DNA from: Nitrosomonas sp.
Lineage (GTDB): Bacteria > Pseudomonadota > Gammaproteobacteria > Burkholderiales > Nitrosomonadaceae
Assembly (NCBI GenBank): GCA_031316255.1
Contig: JALDQW010000001.1
Location: forward strand, 3,673,324 to 3,737,323
Reading direction: 5' to 3'
DNA length: 64,000 bases
The translations under genes were made by a program, and so were the position numbers. Numbering within the stretch: the stretch's first letter is position 1; every line of letters begins with the position of its first letter. This document shows positions 41,621-51,203 of the stretch, piece by piece. The notes beneath the pieces were generated by a model. It was not told where the DNA came from. It searched no databases and worked only from the letters and a program-made list of their open reading frames with translations.

Positions 41621-43126
41621 ATGCCTCTAGCTGTTTTATACAGCCGCGCACTTTCTGGCATGGATGCGCCACTGGTTACGGTTGAAACGCATATCGCCAA
41701 CGGCCTGCCAAGCTTCACTATCGTCGGCCTGCCGGAAACCGAAGTCAAGGAAAGCAAGGATCGTGTCAGGGCGGCACTGCAAACCGCGCATTTTAAAATC
41801 CCGGCGCAACGCATTACAATCAATCTCGCCCCTGCCGATTTACCCAAAGAAAGTGGCCGCTTTGATCTGCCGATTGCTTTGGGCATTCTGGCCGCATCCG
41901 GTCAAATCCCTGTCGACAAACTCGATCAGTATGAATGGGCAGGAGAGTTGGCGTTGACCGGTGAACTGCGCCCGATTCATGGCGCATTGGCCATGACCTA
42001 CAGCGCATCCCAATCAGGCCGCAGTTTTGTTCTGCCGCACCAAAATGCATCTGAAGCTGCGCTGGTCAAAAAAGCACATGTTTATGCCGCGCACTCATTA
42101 TTGCAGATTTGCGCCCATCTCACTGGAGACAAACCATTAGCCATTTATAACTGCACTCCCGAACGGCAAAACCATACCCCTGATTACCCGGATATGGCGG
42201 AAGTCAAAGGACAGGTTCAAGTCAAACGCGCTTTGGAAATTGCCGCAGCCGGAAATCACAGCGTACTGATGACAGGCCCGCCTGGCACCGGAAAATCCAT
42301 GCTTGCCGCACGGTTTCCCGGCATACTGCCACCCATGTCTGAAGTCGAGGCATTGGAATCCGCCGCTATCCAGTCTCTCAGCCACGGCAGTTTTGATATC
42401 GCCAACTGGAAGCGTAGGCCCTACCGCGCGCCACACCATACTGCATCCGGCGTAGCGCTCGTAGGTGGCGGCAGCCATCCCCGTCCCGGAGAAATCTCGC
42501 TGGCGATGCATGGTGTGTTGTTCCTGGATGAACTCGCCGAATTTGACCGCAAAGTGCTCGAAGTACTGCGAGAACCACTCGAATCCGGAAAAATAACCAT
42601 CTCCCGCGCGGCGCGTCAGGCCGAATTCCCCGCCCGTTTCCAGCTTATCGCCGCAATGAACCCCTGCCCTTGCGGCTACCTGGGCCATCCTTCCGGAAAA
42701 TGTCACTGCACCCCCGACCAGATCACACGCTATCGCGGAAAAATTTCCGGACCGCTACTGGATCGCATCGACCTGCAAATCGAAGTCCCGGCGATACCGC
42801 AAGATGAACTGATGCGAAAGCAGACATCGGGAGAAAAAAGCGAAACGATTCGGCATCGCGTGGAAAACGCTTATCATCTTCAAACCAGCCGGCAGAAAAA
42901 AACTAACAGTCAACTCAGCGTCAAGGAAATCGACCGGCACTGTGTACTCGACACCGTCAGCGAAAACCTGCTCAAACAGGCTATCAGCCGCTTGAACCTG
43001 TCCGCCCGCGCATACCATCGCATCCTTAAAGTGGCACGAACGATTGCGGATTTAGCGGGTGTAGATCAAATCAGCAGCCAACATATTGCCGAAGCGATTC
43101 AGTATCGAAAGATGGACAGGCATTAG
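41621..43126 (+). CDS. comM: ComM/YifB AAA+ ATPase
   Basis: 501 aa, full length. It has an N-terminal Lon-protease-like fold (SGMDAPLVTVETHIANGLPS), a Walker A GPPGTGKS (about 219-226) and Walker B GVLFLDELAEF. A cysteine cluster PCPCGYLGHPSGKCHC lies near residue 348, and the C-terminal Mg-chelatase-like lid ends with IAEAIQYRKMDR. ComM is a hexameric helicase that promotes branch migration in natural transformation. The last 84 bases plus 52 downstream are duplicated beyond the IS at 43180-44731. Confidence 0.93.
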   Translation: MPLAVLYSRALSGMDAPLVTVETHIANGLPSFTIVGLPETEVKESKDRVRAALQTAHFKIPAQRITINLAPADLPKESGRFDLPIALGILAASGQIPVDKLDQYEWAGELALTGELRPIHGALAMTYSASQSGRSFVLPHQNASEAALVKKAHVYAAHSLLQICAHLTGDKPLAIYNCTPERQNHTPDYPDMAEVKGQVQVKRALEIAAAGNHSVLMTGPPGTGKSMLAARFPGILPPMSEVEALESAAIQSLSHGSFDIANWKRRPYRAPHHTASGVALVGGGSHPRPGEISLAMHGVLFLDELAEFDRKVLEVLREPLESGKITISRAARQAEFPARFQLIAAMNPCPCGYLGHPSGKCHCTPDQITRYRGKISGPLLDRIDLQIEVPAIPQDELMRKQTSGEKSETIRHRVENAYHLQTSRQKKTNSQLSVKEIDRHCVLDTVSENLLKQAISRLNLSARAYHRILKVARTIADLAGVDQISSQHIAEAIQYRKMDRH

Positions 43127-43178
43127 CAAAAATGATGGGGAAAATTCTTTTGCTGGACAGTATGTCGTAATGCAAGAC
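43043..43178 (+). repeat. 136-bp direct repeat, left copy (end of comM)
   Basis: Covers the last 28 codons of comM, including its stop, and 52 bases beyond. It is identical by eye to 44732-44867 on the other side of the IS110-type element. Confidence 0.85.
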
Positions 43179-43291
43179 CTGACACCTTTTTGCTGCACAA
43201 GACCTGATAATCATCTAGCCGTCCCCCGCCCCAGCGGTAGCTGGAAAGGATAAAGTTAAGGTACGAACCAACTTTATCGACGGAGGACGAG

Positions 43292-44305
43292 ATGTTATTT
43301 TGCGGCATAGACCTACATTCAAACAACAGTTTTATAGTAATAATTGATGAAGACGACCGGGTTGTGTACAGCAAACGGCATGGCAACAATATGGTTGAAA
43401 TTCTTGAGGCTATGTCGCCTTATCGGGACGAAATATCCGGCATTGCAGTTGAGTCAACTTTCAACTGGTACTGGCTGATTGATGGTTTGCAGGAGCGGGA
43501 TTATTCAGTGCATCTGGTCAACACCGTGGCGGTCAAGCAATATGACGGGATGAAACATCGCGGCGATGAATCGGATGCCAGGCACTTGGCACATTTGTTG
43601 CGGCTGGGCTTGTTGCCGGAAGGCTACATCATGCCCAAAGACAAGCGTGCGATGCGCGATCTGGCGCGAAAGCGCATGCAACTGGTACAGCAACGCAGTG
43701 CGCAGATTATTACAATCGAATCGGCGATGCAGCGTTATACCGGGGCGCGCGCCAACAGCAACACGATCAAACAACTGACTGAGTCCGATTTAGAACAATT
43801 GAATCTTGGCTCAACCGAAATACTCGGATTGCAAACCAATCTGGCCGTCATGCATGCACTACAAGACCAGATTGGCCGTGTTGAAGCTGTATTGGAAAGT
43901 TATTGCCGAACCGATCCCGCTTTTCGGTTACTCAAAAGCACCGCAGGTATTGGCGATGTGCTGGCGACAGTCATATTACTTGAGACTGGAGAGATCGAGC
44001 GGTTTGCAGATGCTGGTAACTATGTTTCTTACTGCCGTTGTGTCGGCAGCGCACACCTGTCCAACGGTAAGAAAAAAGGCAGTGGTAACACTAAAAATGG
44101 CAACCGCTATCTGGCGTGGGCGTATGTTGAAGCGGCCAACTTTGCAGTACGTTATTGCGAACCGGCAAGAAAGTTTTACCAGCGCAAAAAAGCCAAACGC
44201 AACGGTATTGTTGCCATCAAAGCAGTTGCGCATAAACTGGCGCGCGCCTGTTATCACATGTTAAGAACAGGAGAAGTATTCTCTGTAGAACGCTGTTTTG
44301 TATAG
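43292..44305 (+). CDS. IS110-family DEDD transposase
   Basis: 337 aa, intact. The N-terminal RuvC-like DEDD domain has GIDLHSNNSFIVIID, IAVESTFNWYW and RGDESDARHLAHLLR. The C-terminal Tnp domain has LLKSTAGIGDVLATVILLE and YVSYCRCVGSAHLSNGKKKG, where the catalytic serine is expected in SxxGxG or nearby. These enzymes recombine DNA guided by a bridge RNA from the element. GACGGAGGACGAG precedes the ATG. Confidence 0.92.
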   Translation: MLFCGIDLHSNNSFIVIIDEDDRVVYSKRHGNNMVEILEAMSPYRDEISGIAVESTFNWYWLIDGLQERDYSVHLVNTVAVKQYDGMKHRGDESDARHLAHLLRLGLLPEGYIMPKDKRAMRDLARKRMQLVQQRSAQIITIESAMQRYTGARANSNTIKQLTESDLEQLNLGSTEILGLQTNLAVMHALQDQIGRVEAVLESYCRTDPAFRLLKSTAGIGDVLATVILLETGEIERFADAGNYVSYCRCVGSAHLSNGKKKGSGNTKNGNRYLAWAYVEAANFAVRYCEPARKFYQRKKAKRNGIVAIKAVAHKLARACYHMLRTGEVFSVERCFV

Positions 44306-44713
44306 TATAGATTTGGCGATGGCCGGTTAAGCCAGCATAGGGGTTGGATATCGAGCCACCGGACCTGATTGGACGCCGCGCCATCCGCCATTGCTGACAG
44401 TTTGACTGAAGTGAATCGCCCGGATTGTAAGCCAGAAAGGGTTGGCACCTATTGGTAGCCACAGACTTGAACAAACAATTGGATACAAGACGGCACTGAG
44501 ATGCTTCCGGGGCAGCGTTGCTGCCAGGGTGAAACAGGATTCTGTTCTCACTTGATCCAGATGGGTGACTGGTGCGATTTGCATCACCAAAAATATGAAG
44601 CAACAGGCGCGAAATTTTCAGCAAAACTGTTTTGTAATGGTGTTATTGAGGATTAATGTATCGCCGTAAGGCGAGTATTTCGTTCGGACTATTGACTCAG
44701 GACGGCTAATGGG
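44306..44713 (+). ncRNA. Candidate bridge-RNA region of the IS110/IS1111 element
   Basis: About 410 bp between transposase stop and element end have no convincing gene, but several local inverted segments (GGCGATGGCCGGTTAAGCC, GCAGCGTTGCTGC). In IS1111-group elements the guide RNA is encoded on this side, in IS110-group elements upstream. The long 3' and short 5' non-coding parts favour the former. This is position-based only. Confidence 0.35.
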
Positions 44714-44731
44714 TGACACCTTTTTGCTGCA

Positions 44732-44867
44732 ATTGCGGATTTAGCGGGTGTAGATCAAATCAGCAGCCAACATATTGCCGAAGCGATTCAGTATCGAAAG
44801 ATGGACAGGCATTAGCAAAAATGATGGGGAAAATTCTTTTGCTGGACAGTATGTCGTAATGCAAGAC
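44732..44867 (+). repeat. 136-bp direct repeat, right copy
   Basis: Second copy of the comM 3' end and adjoining 52 bases, beginning directly after the right 18-bp repeat of the IS element. It is not expressed as part of a gene here. The 60 bases after it carry GGTACC...GGTACC and lead into the AT-rich gene at 44928. Confidence 0.85.
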
Positions 44868-44927
44868 TTAATGGTACCTTTTTGTAGGTACCTCTTCGTA
44901 GAAGTTAATATTATTTTTTTATAGTGT

Positions 44928-45776
44928 ATGAATAAAATTCGTGATAAAAGTAACCCGACTACATTATCAGTAACTGTAGTTGTTGCTGCTATAGCTGTTT
45001 TTATGGCACCAGGTTCCTATGGTGTGCTAAGTATCATAATTTCTTTTATTCTAATTTCTTTCATATTTTGTTATGAATTGCCAAAAAAACGTACTGAAGG
45101 TCAGAGAATCCTATTATCTTGTGTATTTAGCTTTTCTGTGCTTCCCGCGATTGGCTTTATTATGGAGGTCTATCATAACCCTGTCGGTATCTATAATTCT
45201 CATTTCGATAATCATTCAAAAGTAAATGAGCTTTATTTGCTTATATTTTGGTTGATTTTTTTCTTACTTTTCTATGCTCATGATAAATTTTTTATAAAGC
45301 GATGTATTCAGCCTATGTATGAGATAAAGAAATTTGAATTTGAAAAGGCATATGAATCTATGAGATTCTTTTTGGATTATCGTCTTAAAGTATTCGGTTT
45401 TTTTTTAACTGCTAATGGCTTATTAATTGCTGCGGTATTTGTTCATGCTAATGATTCTTTAGGTAAAGTTGCTTTCTCTCTATTAGCTTTTGTAATGGGA
45501 TTGATTATCTGTTTTATCGATAAACGTTTAACATATTTGGCACATAATTATCGAAAAATAGTTATTCGTACGGCATCTGATATTGGGGCATATAATTTAC
45601 ATGGCCTTTATGAAAAGGCCATAAATGTAGGTATAAGTCATACTAAATTATTTAATTTTATTGTTAAGCTAGTAATAGTCGCTTGGTTTTTAATTTTTAT
45701 TATTTTCTTATTGAAAGCGGTTTTTAATATATCTTGGATTCAAGTAATAAGTGCAATTAACTTACATGGCAAGTAA
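44928..45776 (+). CDS. AT-rich orphan multi-pass membrane protein
   Basis: 282 aa, no family assigned with confidence. About six hydrophobic helices can be drawn: two near the N-terminus, one at LLSCVFSFSVLPAIGFIM, one at LYLLIFWLIFFLLFY, a pair around VFGFFLTANGLLIAAVFVHA / FSLLAFVMGLIICFI, and one at the C-terminus. The helix pair after an amphipathic stretch (EKAYESMRFFLDYRLK) with LAHNYRKIVIR after it recalls SLATT-type pore-forming domains. Codon usage is strongly AT-biased compared with all neighbours, and it lies between two IS elements: acquired DNA, possibly a defence or conflict gene. Confidence 0.6.
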   Translation: MNKIRDKSNPTTLSVTVVVAAIAVFMAPGSYGVLSIIISFILISFIFCYELPKKRTEGQRILLSCVFSFSVLPAIGFIMEVYHNPVGIYNSHFDNHSKVNELYLLIFWLIFFLLFYAHDKFFIKRCIQPMYEIKKFEFEKAYESMRFFLDYRLKVFGFFLTANGLLIAAVFVHANDSLGKVAFSLLAFVMGLIICFIDKRLTYLAHNYRKIVIRTASDIGAYNLHGLYEKAINVGISHTKLFNFIVKLVIVAWFLIFIIFLLKAVFNISWIQVISAINLHGK

Positions 45777-45819
45777 ATCAACTTGCCGTCCCAAAATAAT
45801 TCGTCTGGTGATTTCTATC

Positions 45820-45892
45820 CTCTGCTTCTGCATGGTCGATTATTGACTCTATCCATGACATGCTCAATCTGTTCGTCAGTCACCTGATTGAA
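45820..45892 (-). pseudogene. IS30-type transposase C-terminal remnant
   Basis: On the minus strand the bases encode FNQVTDEQIEHVMDRVNNRP, matching the conserved end of IS30 transposases (VTDEEL...LNNRPRK), then run into a stop. The upstream continuation lies beyond the IS21 element, at about 50930-50960, where a TNF tripeptide continues the frame. An IS30 copy was therefore decayed and then split by IS21. Confidence 0.5.
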
Positions 45893-46218
45893 TGTAAATA
45901 GCGGAGTAAAAATGTACCACTGAAGCGCACAAGATTTTGCGAATATCGCGGAATAAAAGTGTGCCAGTCTGATGCCTGTAAGCTGATGCGTTTAGCACCA
46001 AGTGAAAGGCGAAAGGATGTATTCAGTGGAACTATATGTAAAAATACGACGGGCGGTGATGGTTGAAGGCAAAAGCGAGCGAGAAGTCGCGCGTTATTTT
46101 GGTATTCACCGCGAGACTGTTAAGAAGATGTGTCAATATGCGGTACCGCCAGGTTGTCAATCGGCATTGAAAATTTTCCAGTCATCGGCGTCGAAAAGTT
46201 TCCACCTTGTTTAGTTGG

Positions 46219-46965
46219 TTAATTGGTTTTTATACATTGTTTTCGATGTTTGAAACGGTAAGAATCATTGCCGGTTTCCAGGATGTCGCAATGATGTGTA
46301 ATACGGTCTAACAATGCAGTGGTCATTTTGGCATCGCCAAAAACCTGCACCCATTCACTGAATTTCAGGTTGGTCGTTATAATGAGTGAAGTGCGCTCAT
46401 ACAGCTGGCTGATCAAGTGAAACAGGAGTGCGCCACCTGATTCCGGGAAAGGCAGATAGCCCAGTTCATCAAGGATGACTGCGTCAATCTGAATGAGCCT
46501 TCTGGCCAGGTGTCCGGTTTTATTCAGTTGTTTTTCCTGCTCCAGCAGGTTAACCAAGTCCACAGCGTTGAAGAATCGAATGCGTTTGCCATGATGAATA
46601 GCGGCAACGCCCAGTGCTGTGGCCAAATGGGTTTTGCCGGTACCGGTGCCACCGACCAGGATGAGGTTATGTGCATCATCCATAAAAGCAGCCGTTGAGA
46701 GCTGTTCTATCTGTTGGCGTGAGAGTGGCGTTTCATTCCAGTCGAATTTCACCAGGTCGCGGTGGATTGGAAACTTTGCAGCCTTCATCTGGTATTTCAG
46801 GCTGCGTAGCTGGCGTTCGGCTATTTCGGCATTGATCAGTTGGCTTAATACGGTTTCCGGCGATATTTGCTTGCGTTGCGGCATTTCAGCGCTTAACTCA
46901 GACCAGGCGTCGCTCATGCCATACAGATGCAATGCTTTGAGTTGGGTAAGCAAGTCAGTGGACAT
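46219..46965 (-). CDS. istB: IstB-type helper ATPase of the inner element
   Basis: 248 aa from ATG 46965 (GGAAG upstream). An AAA+ ATPase with Walker [14 protein letters not shown], Walker [13 protein letters not shown], sensor region [14 protein letters not shown] and [19 protein letters not shown], all canonical for IS21 IstB. It assists the transposase in target choice. It overlaps the end of istA by 11 bases, the usual arrangement. It looks intact although its partner is broken. Confidence 0.9.
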   Translation of the reverse strand: MSTDLLTQLKALHLYGMSDAWSELSAEMPQRKQISPETVLSQLINAEIAERQLRSLKYQMKAAKFPIHRDLVKFDWNETPLSRQQIEQLSTAAFMDDAHNLILVGGTGTGKTHLATALGVAAIHHGKRIRFFNAVDLVNLLEQEKQLNKTGHLARRLIQIDAVILDELGYLPFPESGGALLFHLISQLYERTSLIITTNLKFSEWVQVFGDAKMTTALLDRITHHCDILETGNDSYRFKHRKQCIKTN

Positions 46966-48450
46966 GGCGGCTTCCAAGCAAATGATCGTAACGCTGGAAA
47001 TCGGCCAGCGGTTCAGTGGTTAGTTGTAAGGTATCGCCGGTATTCAATGTCTTGGAACGAACTGGTTCAATCAAACGCCGTATAGCATTCTGCAACACAC
47101 TGGCATTGACAACACCGGATTCCAACGCCAGTTCACAGGCTGTCTCAAGTGCATCAAGACCGGCTTCGCGGGTCAATAACAACAGATCAACAAAAGCGCG
47201 TTCATTTTTATCTTGCTTCTGAAGTTTCTCACGTACGTGACGGATCGATTCCGGTAGTTCCCAGTTCTGGAATGGCGCGCCGTGACGGATAGCACCGGGT
47301 TTCTTCTCCAGCACGGGCAAATAATGCCATGGATTACAGATCAGCTGATCGCGCAGGAAATTGCGTTGATGCGTCGCAATCGCTTTTCCCTCCGCCACAA
47401 TATCAAGATGACCGGCAAATACTCTGACCGAAACCACCTTCCCGGACCATTGGGCCGGTACACTGTACTGATTCCGGTCAACACGCACCAGGCAGGTTCT
47501 GGAGACTTTCATCAGGTGCTCAACATAACCGGCAAATGGTGTTGTGATTTGCCGCAATAACGGTTGTTCCTGCTGAAAACATTCCGCAATGGTTTGTGCA
47601 AAATCAGGATGCTTCCTGTTTGACAGCTCATGACAACGCTGCGCCAGCCAGCGGTTTAAGTCATCCAGCGTTGCAAACTTTATGCGCGGCGTGAACAGCC
47701 ATTCTCTGACATTACCCACCTGATTCTCTATCTGACCTTTCTCCCAGCCGGCCGCCGGCGTGCAGGCAACCGGTTCAAACAAATAGTGATTCGCCAATGC
47801 CATAAACCGCCGATTAAACTTTCTCTCTTTGCCCATCAAAACCGCATCCACAATTGTCTTGGGATTGTCTAAACCATCTGCAGCGGCACGCCACCAAAGA
47901 ACGCAAATGCACGATTATGCGCATCCATCAGCATCTCCTGCGCTTCCCTGAAATAAGCGACGACAAACATCTTGCGGCTGTAACACAAACGAAAATGCGC
48001 CACCTTGACGACTTGTTCCCGCCCACCCAGATCAACAACTTCCTGACTCCAGTCAAATTGACAGACTTCACCGGGTTTAAACGCTAAAGGAACAAACGTT
48101 TGCCTGGGTGCCGGGGTATCCTTGTTCTCTGCTTTCCACTGCTTTACAAAACGCCGAACGCTGTCATAAGCGCCTGTATAACCTTCAATTATCAAACCTT
48201 CATATAATCGCATTGCTGTTCGACGCTGCTTTTGCGGTAGCAATGCCTCTGTTTCCAGCCAACTGGTCAATAACGCTTTAAATTCTCCTAGCTTCGGCGC
48301 ACATTGCGTTTGACGCCGATATTCCGGTTCAGCCTCCGTCTTTAAATGTTTCCTGACTGTAGGACGGGACAGCCCCAATGAACGGGCAATTGAACTGATT
48401 TTTTCTTTACTGACAAAATGTCGCCTTCTGATTTCGGCAATTATATCCAT
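46955..48450 (-). pseudogene. istA: istA of the inner element, frameshifted
   Basis: The N-terminal part (48450 down to 47869) has the helix-turn-helix MDIIAEIRRRHFVSKEKIS and the first DDE aspartate in CQFDWSQEVVDLGG. At 47866-47872 the text reads atg gtt tag aca atc, where the family has MVYDNPK; loss of one base creates a stop and shifts the frame. The C-terminal part resumes in the other frame with VDAVLMGKERKFNRRF and GWEKGQIENQVGNVREW, running to 46955. The break falls on the second catalytic aspartate, so the transposase is inactive unless a +1/-1 event rescues it. Confidence 0.85.
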
Positions 48451-49958
48451 CTCTATCACTCCAAAGTTCTCCAGCAAAATGCCGGTAATTTATCATCTCA
48501 GAGTGGAAACTTTTCAACGCCGATTTTCCGAAAATTCTGGTAAGTTTTACATGCCGATTTACACGCCAGGTTACCGGCGCAAGAGTTCTCCTGCTTCACC
48601 AAAGCTAGCCGCTTTCACTGGCATTATAGATGCCATTCTTGAAGCTGATAAAACAGTTCATCCCAAACAACGTCATACGGCAACCCGGATATTGGAGCGA
48701 TTGCGCGATGAACATGGATTCACTGGCGGCTATACCATTGTGCGTAATTATGTTTATAAAGCCAAGATTCAGCAGAAGGAGATGTTTATGCCGCTGGTCC
48801 ATTTACCTGGCCACGCTCAGGTAGACTTTGGCGAAGCTGACGGTTATATTGGTGGCAAGCTGGTACGGTTTCATTATTTCTGTCTTGATCTGCCACATTC
48901 GGACGGCTGCTTTGTCAAAGCCTATCCGACGGAAGATACCGAATCCTTTCTGGATGGGCATGTTGCTGCATTTGCGTTTTTAGGTGGTGTGCCGCAATCT
49001 ATTTTATATGACAATACCAGGCTCGCCGTCGCTAAAATACTGGGTGATGGCAAGCGTAAGCGGACTAAAGCATTCAGTGAACTGCAAAGTCATTATCTGT
49101 TTGAAGACAAATTTGGACGTCCAGGGCGGGGTAATGATAAAGGCAATGTTGAAGGCATGGTTGGTTTCAATCGTCGCCATTTCATGGTGCCGTTGCCGAT
49201 AGCTGATAATTTTGATGCCTTGAACACCAGGTTGCTGGACGGTTGTATCAAACGCCAACAAGCTAAGCTACGTGGGCAAACTGAAACCATTGCTGAGCGT
49301 ATGAAGCGTGATGCTGCTGCACTCATGGCATTGCCTGCAGCTGAGTTTGATGCATGCCACAAGATTTCGACTCGTGTATCTTCTCTGTCTCTGGTGCGCT
49401 ATCGAACCAACGACTACTCGGTACCCACTCAGTACGGTCATCGGGAAGTGCTGGTCAAAGGTTACGTTGATCATGTTGATATTTGTCTGGGTGCGGACAC
49501 CATTGCACGACATCAACGCAGCTATGGCCGGGAAGAATTCATCTATAACCCGCTGCATTATTTGGCATTGCTGGAACAAAAGCCGCGCGCATTGGATCAG
49601 GCGGCGCCCCTCCAGGATTGGGTGCTGCCCGAAGTATTTGATCGTTTGCGCCGATTGCTTGAAGCGCGGTTGGAACGGCGTGGTCGCAAGGAATATATCC
49701 AGGTTTTGCGGCTACTGGAGAATTTTAGCCAAGCGCAAGTTGAACATGCGATAAAAAAAGCGATTGATTTGGGTTCAATTGGATTTGACGCGATCAAGCA
49801 TCTGATTCTGTGTGCAATTGAACAACGGCCAGCGAAACTCGATCTGACGTGTTACCCCTATCTACCCAATGCCAATGTACTACCCACCGAACCTAGGACG
49901 TACTTAAGCCTGTTGCAAATATCCGAAGCAACTCAAAAACCTGTAATGGAGAGTCATT

Positions 49959-50786
49959 ATGAATGAAACATCGATTTCCACGACAGTTACACCACAGGTT
50001 TTGCTGGAGAATCATTTCAAGGCATTGAAGCTTTCGACCTTTGCTCGTGAATATGAGAAGGTTGCAATCGAATGCGCAAATGAAGGTGTTGATTACGCGC
50101 GTTACTTATTACGGTTATGTGAGCTTGAGCGTATCGACCGTGAGCGACGCAATACTGAGCGGCGTATACGTATGGCAAAATTCCCGGTGATTAAAAGCCT
50201 GGATACCTTCGATTTCACTGCAATTCCAGAATTGAATAAATCGTTGGTATTAGAGCTGATGCGCTGCGAATGGATTGACAAGCGTGAAAATGTCATTGCA
50301 TTGGGGCCTTCGGGCGTTGGCAAAACGCATACAGCGTTAGCTTTAGGGCTGGCCGCTTGTCAGAAAGGTTTGAGCGTTGTCTTTAAGACGGCCGCAGCTT
50401 TGGTACATGAATTGATGGAAGCGCGTGATGAGAAACGGTTGCGTCTATTGCAAAAACAGCTGGCTAACACCAAATTGTTGATCATCGACGAACTGGGTTA
50501 TGTGCCATTTACTGCAGTAGGCGCAGAGCTCTTGTTTGAAGTGTTTAGTCGCCGTTACGAACATGGCGCCACCCTGGTCACATCGAATTTACCGTTTGAC
50601 GAATGGACAAGTGTTCTGGGGTCAGAACGATTGACCGGCGCACTGCTGGATCGTTTGACCCACCATGTCCATATCCTGGAAATGAATGGTGAATCGTATC
50701 GCCTGGCTGCAAGTAAGAAGCGACAAAAACAATCAATGAATTCCACACTTATAGGAAAGGAGAACACCAAAAAAAATAATGAGTAG
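49959..50786 (+). CDS. istB: IstB-type helper ATPase of the outer element
   Basis: 275 aa, overlapping the end of istA by eight bases. Walker A GPSGVGKTHTA, Walker B LLIIDELGYVPF, then TSNLPFDEWTSVLGSERL and DRLTHHVHILEMNGESYR. It belongs to a different IstB branch from the copy at 46219-46965. The C-terminus is basic (KKRQKQSMN), as often in this family. The IS right end follows about 140 bp later, after a short AT-rich spacer. Confidence 0.92.
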   Translation: MNETSISTTVTPQVLLENHFKALKLSTFAREYEKVAIECANEGVDYARYLLRLCELERIDRERRNTERRIRMAKFPVIKSLDTFDFTAIPELNKSLVLELMRCEWIDKRENVIALGPSGVGKTHTALALGLAACQKGLSVVFKTAAALVHELMEARDEKRLRLLQKQLANTKLLIIDELGYVPFTAVGAELLFEVFSRRYEHGATLVTSNLPFDEWTSVLGSERLTGALLDRLTHHVHILEMNGESYRLAASKKRQKQSMNSTLIGKENTKKNNE

Positions 50787-50980
50787 TTGGGGAATACACT
50801 GCGCTTTATTTCAACCCCGGAATATAAAAAATAAAAGCGCTAAACCCGAGGATTAATTCCTCTTTTTTATTAACTTTACTGGTACACTTTTAACGCGCTA
50901 TCTGGTACATTTTTGCTCCGCTATTGACAATTGAAATTAGTTCAAACAACCATTCGTGACATGGCTGCCTTATTTCCTAC

Positions 50981-51088
50981 TTGATTGCTGCTGAAAAATC
51001 TGCAGAAAAAAATGGCTGGGTAGATAAAGACAGCGAAGAAATACTGAAGGGTTTTAAGGAAAGATTGCGTTCTGATGAAGAGATATAG
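50981..51088 (+). pseudogene. C-terminal remnant of an antitoxin-like gene
   Basis: 36 codons, beginning after the IS end, encode LIAAEKSAEKNGWVDKDSEE then ILKGFKERLRSDEEI and a stop. Charge pattern and size resemble the C-termini of small antitoxins of the RHH or RelB type. The N-terminal part is absent. No toxin gene is adjacent. Confidence 0.3.
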
Positions 51089-51103
51089 TTTAACACCAGA
51101 TTT

Positions 51104-51201
51104 CAGATTCGTATTTTCGATTACTACTCACTGCAGCCCTGTTACTGTTTAGCAACTTTTTTGTAATCAAGAATACCTGCAATCAGTTTGGATTCGATAT
51201 C
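51104..51201 (-). pseudogene. Duplicated 3' end of the DUF3482 GTPase gene
   Basis: These bases match 55270-55374, the last 20 codons of the GTPase gene and its downstream flank, with a handful of differences, in the same orientation. The segment between the copies (about 4.1 kb) holds the HIRAN gene, the glutathione peroxidase gene and the IS5 remnant. Confidence 0.75.
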
Positions 51202-51203
51202 CC

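Larger units (their letters stand above)
43180..44731 (+). mobile_element. IS110-family (IS1111-like) insertion sequence
   Basis: The element is delimited by an 18-bp direct repeat TGACACCTTTTTGCTGCA (43180-43197 and 44714-44731), within two copies of a 136-bp comM-derived repeat. Inside lie one DEDD transposase gene, a short 5' leader (about 94 bp) and a long 3' non-coding part (about 410 bp). The absence of obvious terminal inverted repeats is normal for IS110. Exact ends are inferred from the repeats. Confidence 0.7.
46155..48563 (-). mobile_element. Inner IS21-family element
   Basis: 2409 bp with ends TGTCAATCGGCATTG (left) and the complement of TGTAAATCGGCATG (right). The 8-bp target CGCCAGGT is duplicated at 46147-46154 and 48564-48571. 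It is inserted within codons of the outer istA. It encodes istB and a frameshifted istA on the minus strand. End sequences differ from those of the outer element, so it is another subgroup. Confidence 0.85.
46017..49966 (+). pseudogene. istA: istA of the outer element, split by insertion
   Basis: The first exon-like part (46017-46154, 46 codons) encodes a helix-turn-helix start, MYSVELYVKIRRAVMVEG and HRETVKKMCQYAVPPG. The rest (48572-49966) continues YRRKSSPASPKLAAFTG, exactly in frame when the inserted element and one target copy are removed. The second part carries the DDE core: HAQVDFGEADGYIGG, SILYDNTRLAV and NDKGNVEGMVGFNRR. No other lesion was seen, so precise excision would restore a full IstA of about 510 aa. 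As it stands the N-terminal DNA-binding region is cut off. Confidence 0.85.
45893..50929 (+). mobile_element. Outer IS21-family element, interrupted by a second IS21-family element
   Basis: Ends TGTAAATAGCGGAG (left) and the complement of TGTCAATAGCGGAG (right) with GTACCA further in; a 6-bp ATTGAA target duplication flanks it (45887-45892 and 50930-50935). It encodes IstA and IstB on the plus strand. A second element (46155-48563) lies within istA. The right end shows further internal copies of the end motif (GGTACA at 50881 and 50904), as usual for IS21. Confidence 0.85.

Noticed and set aside
44217..44624. Minus-strand gene at the end of the IS110-type element
   Set aside because: It overlaps the transposase end and the structured 3' non-coding part; composition is not protein-like.
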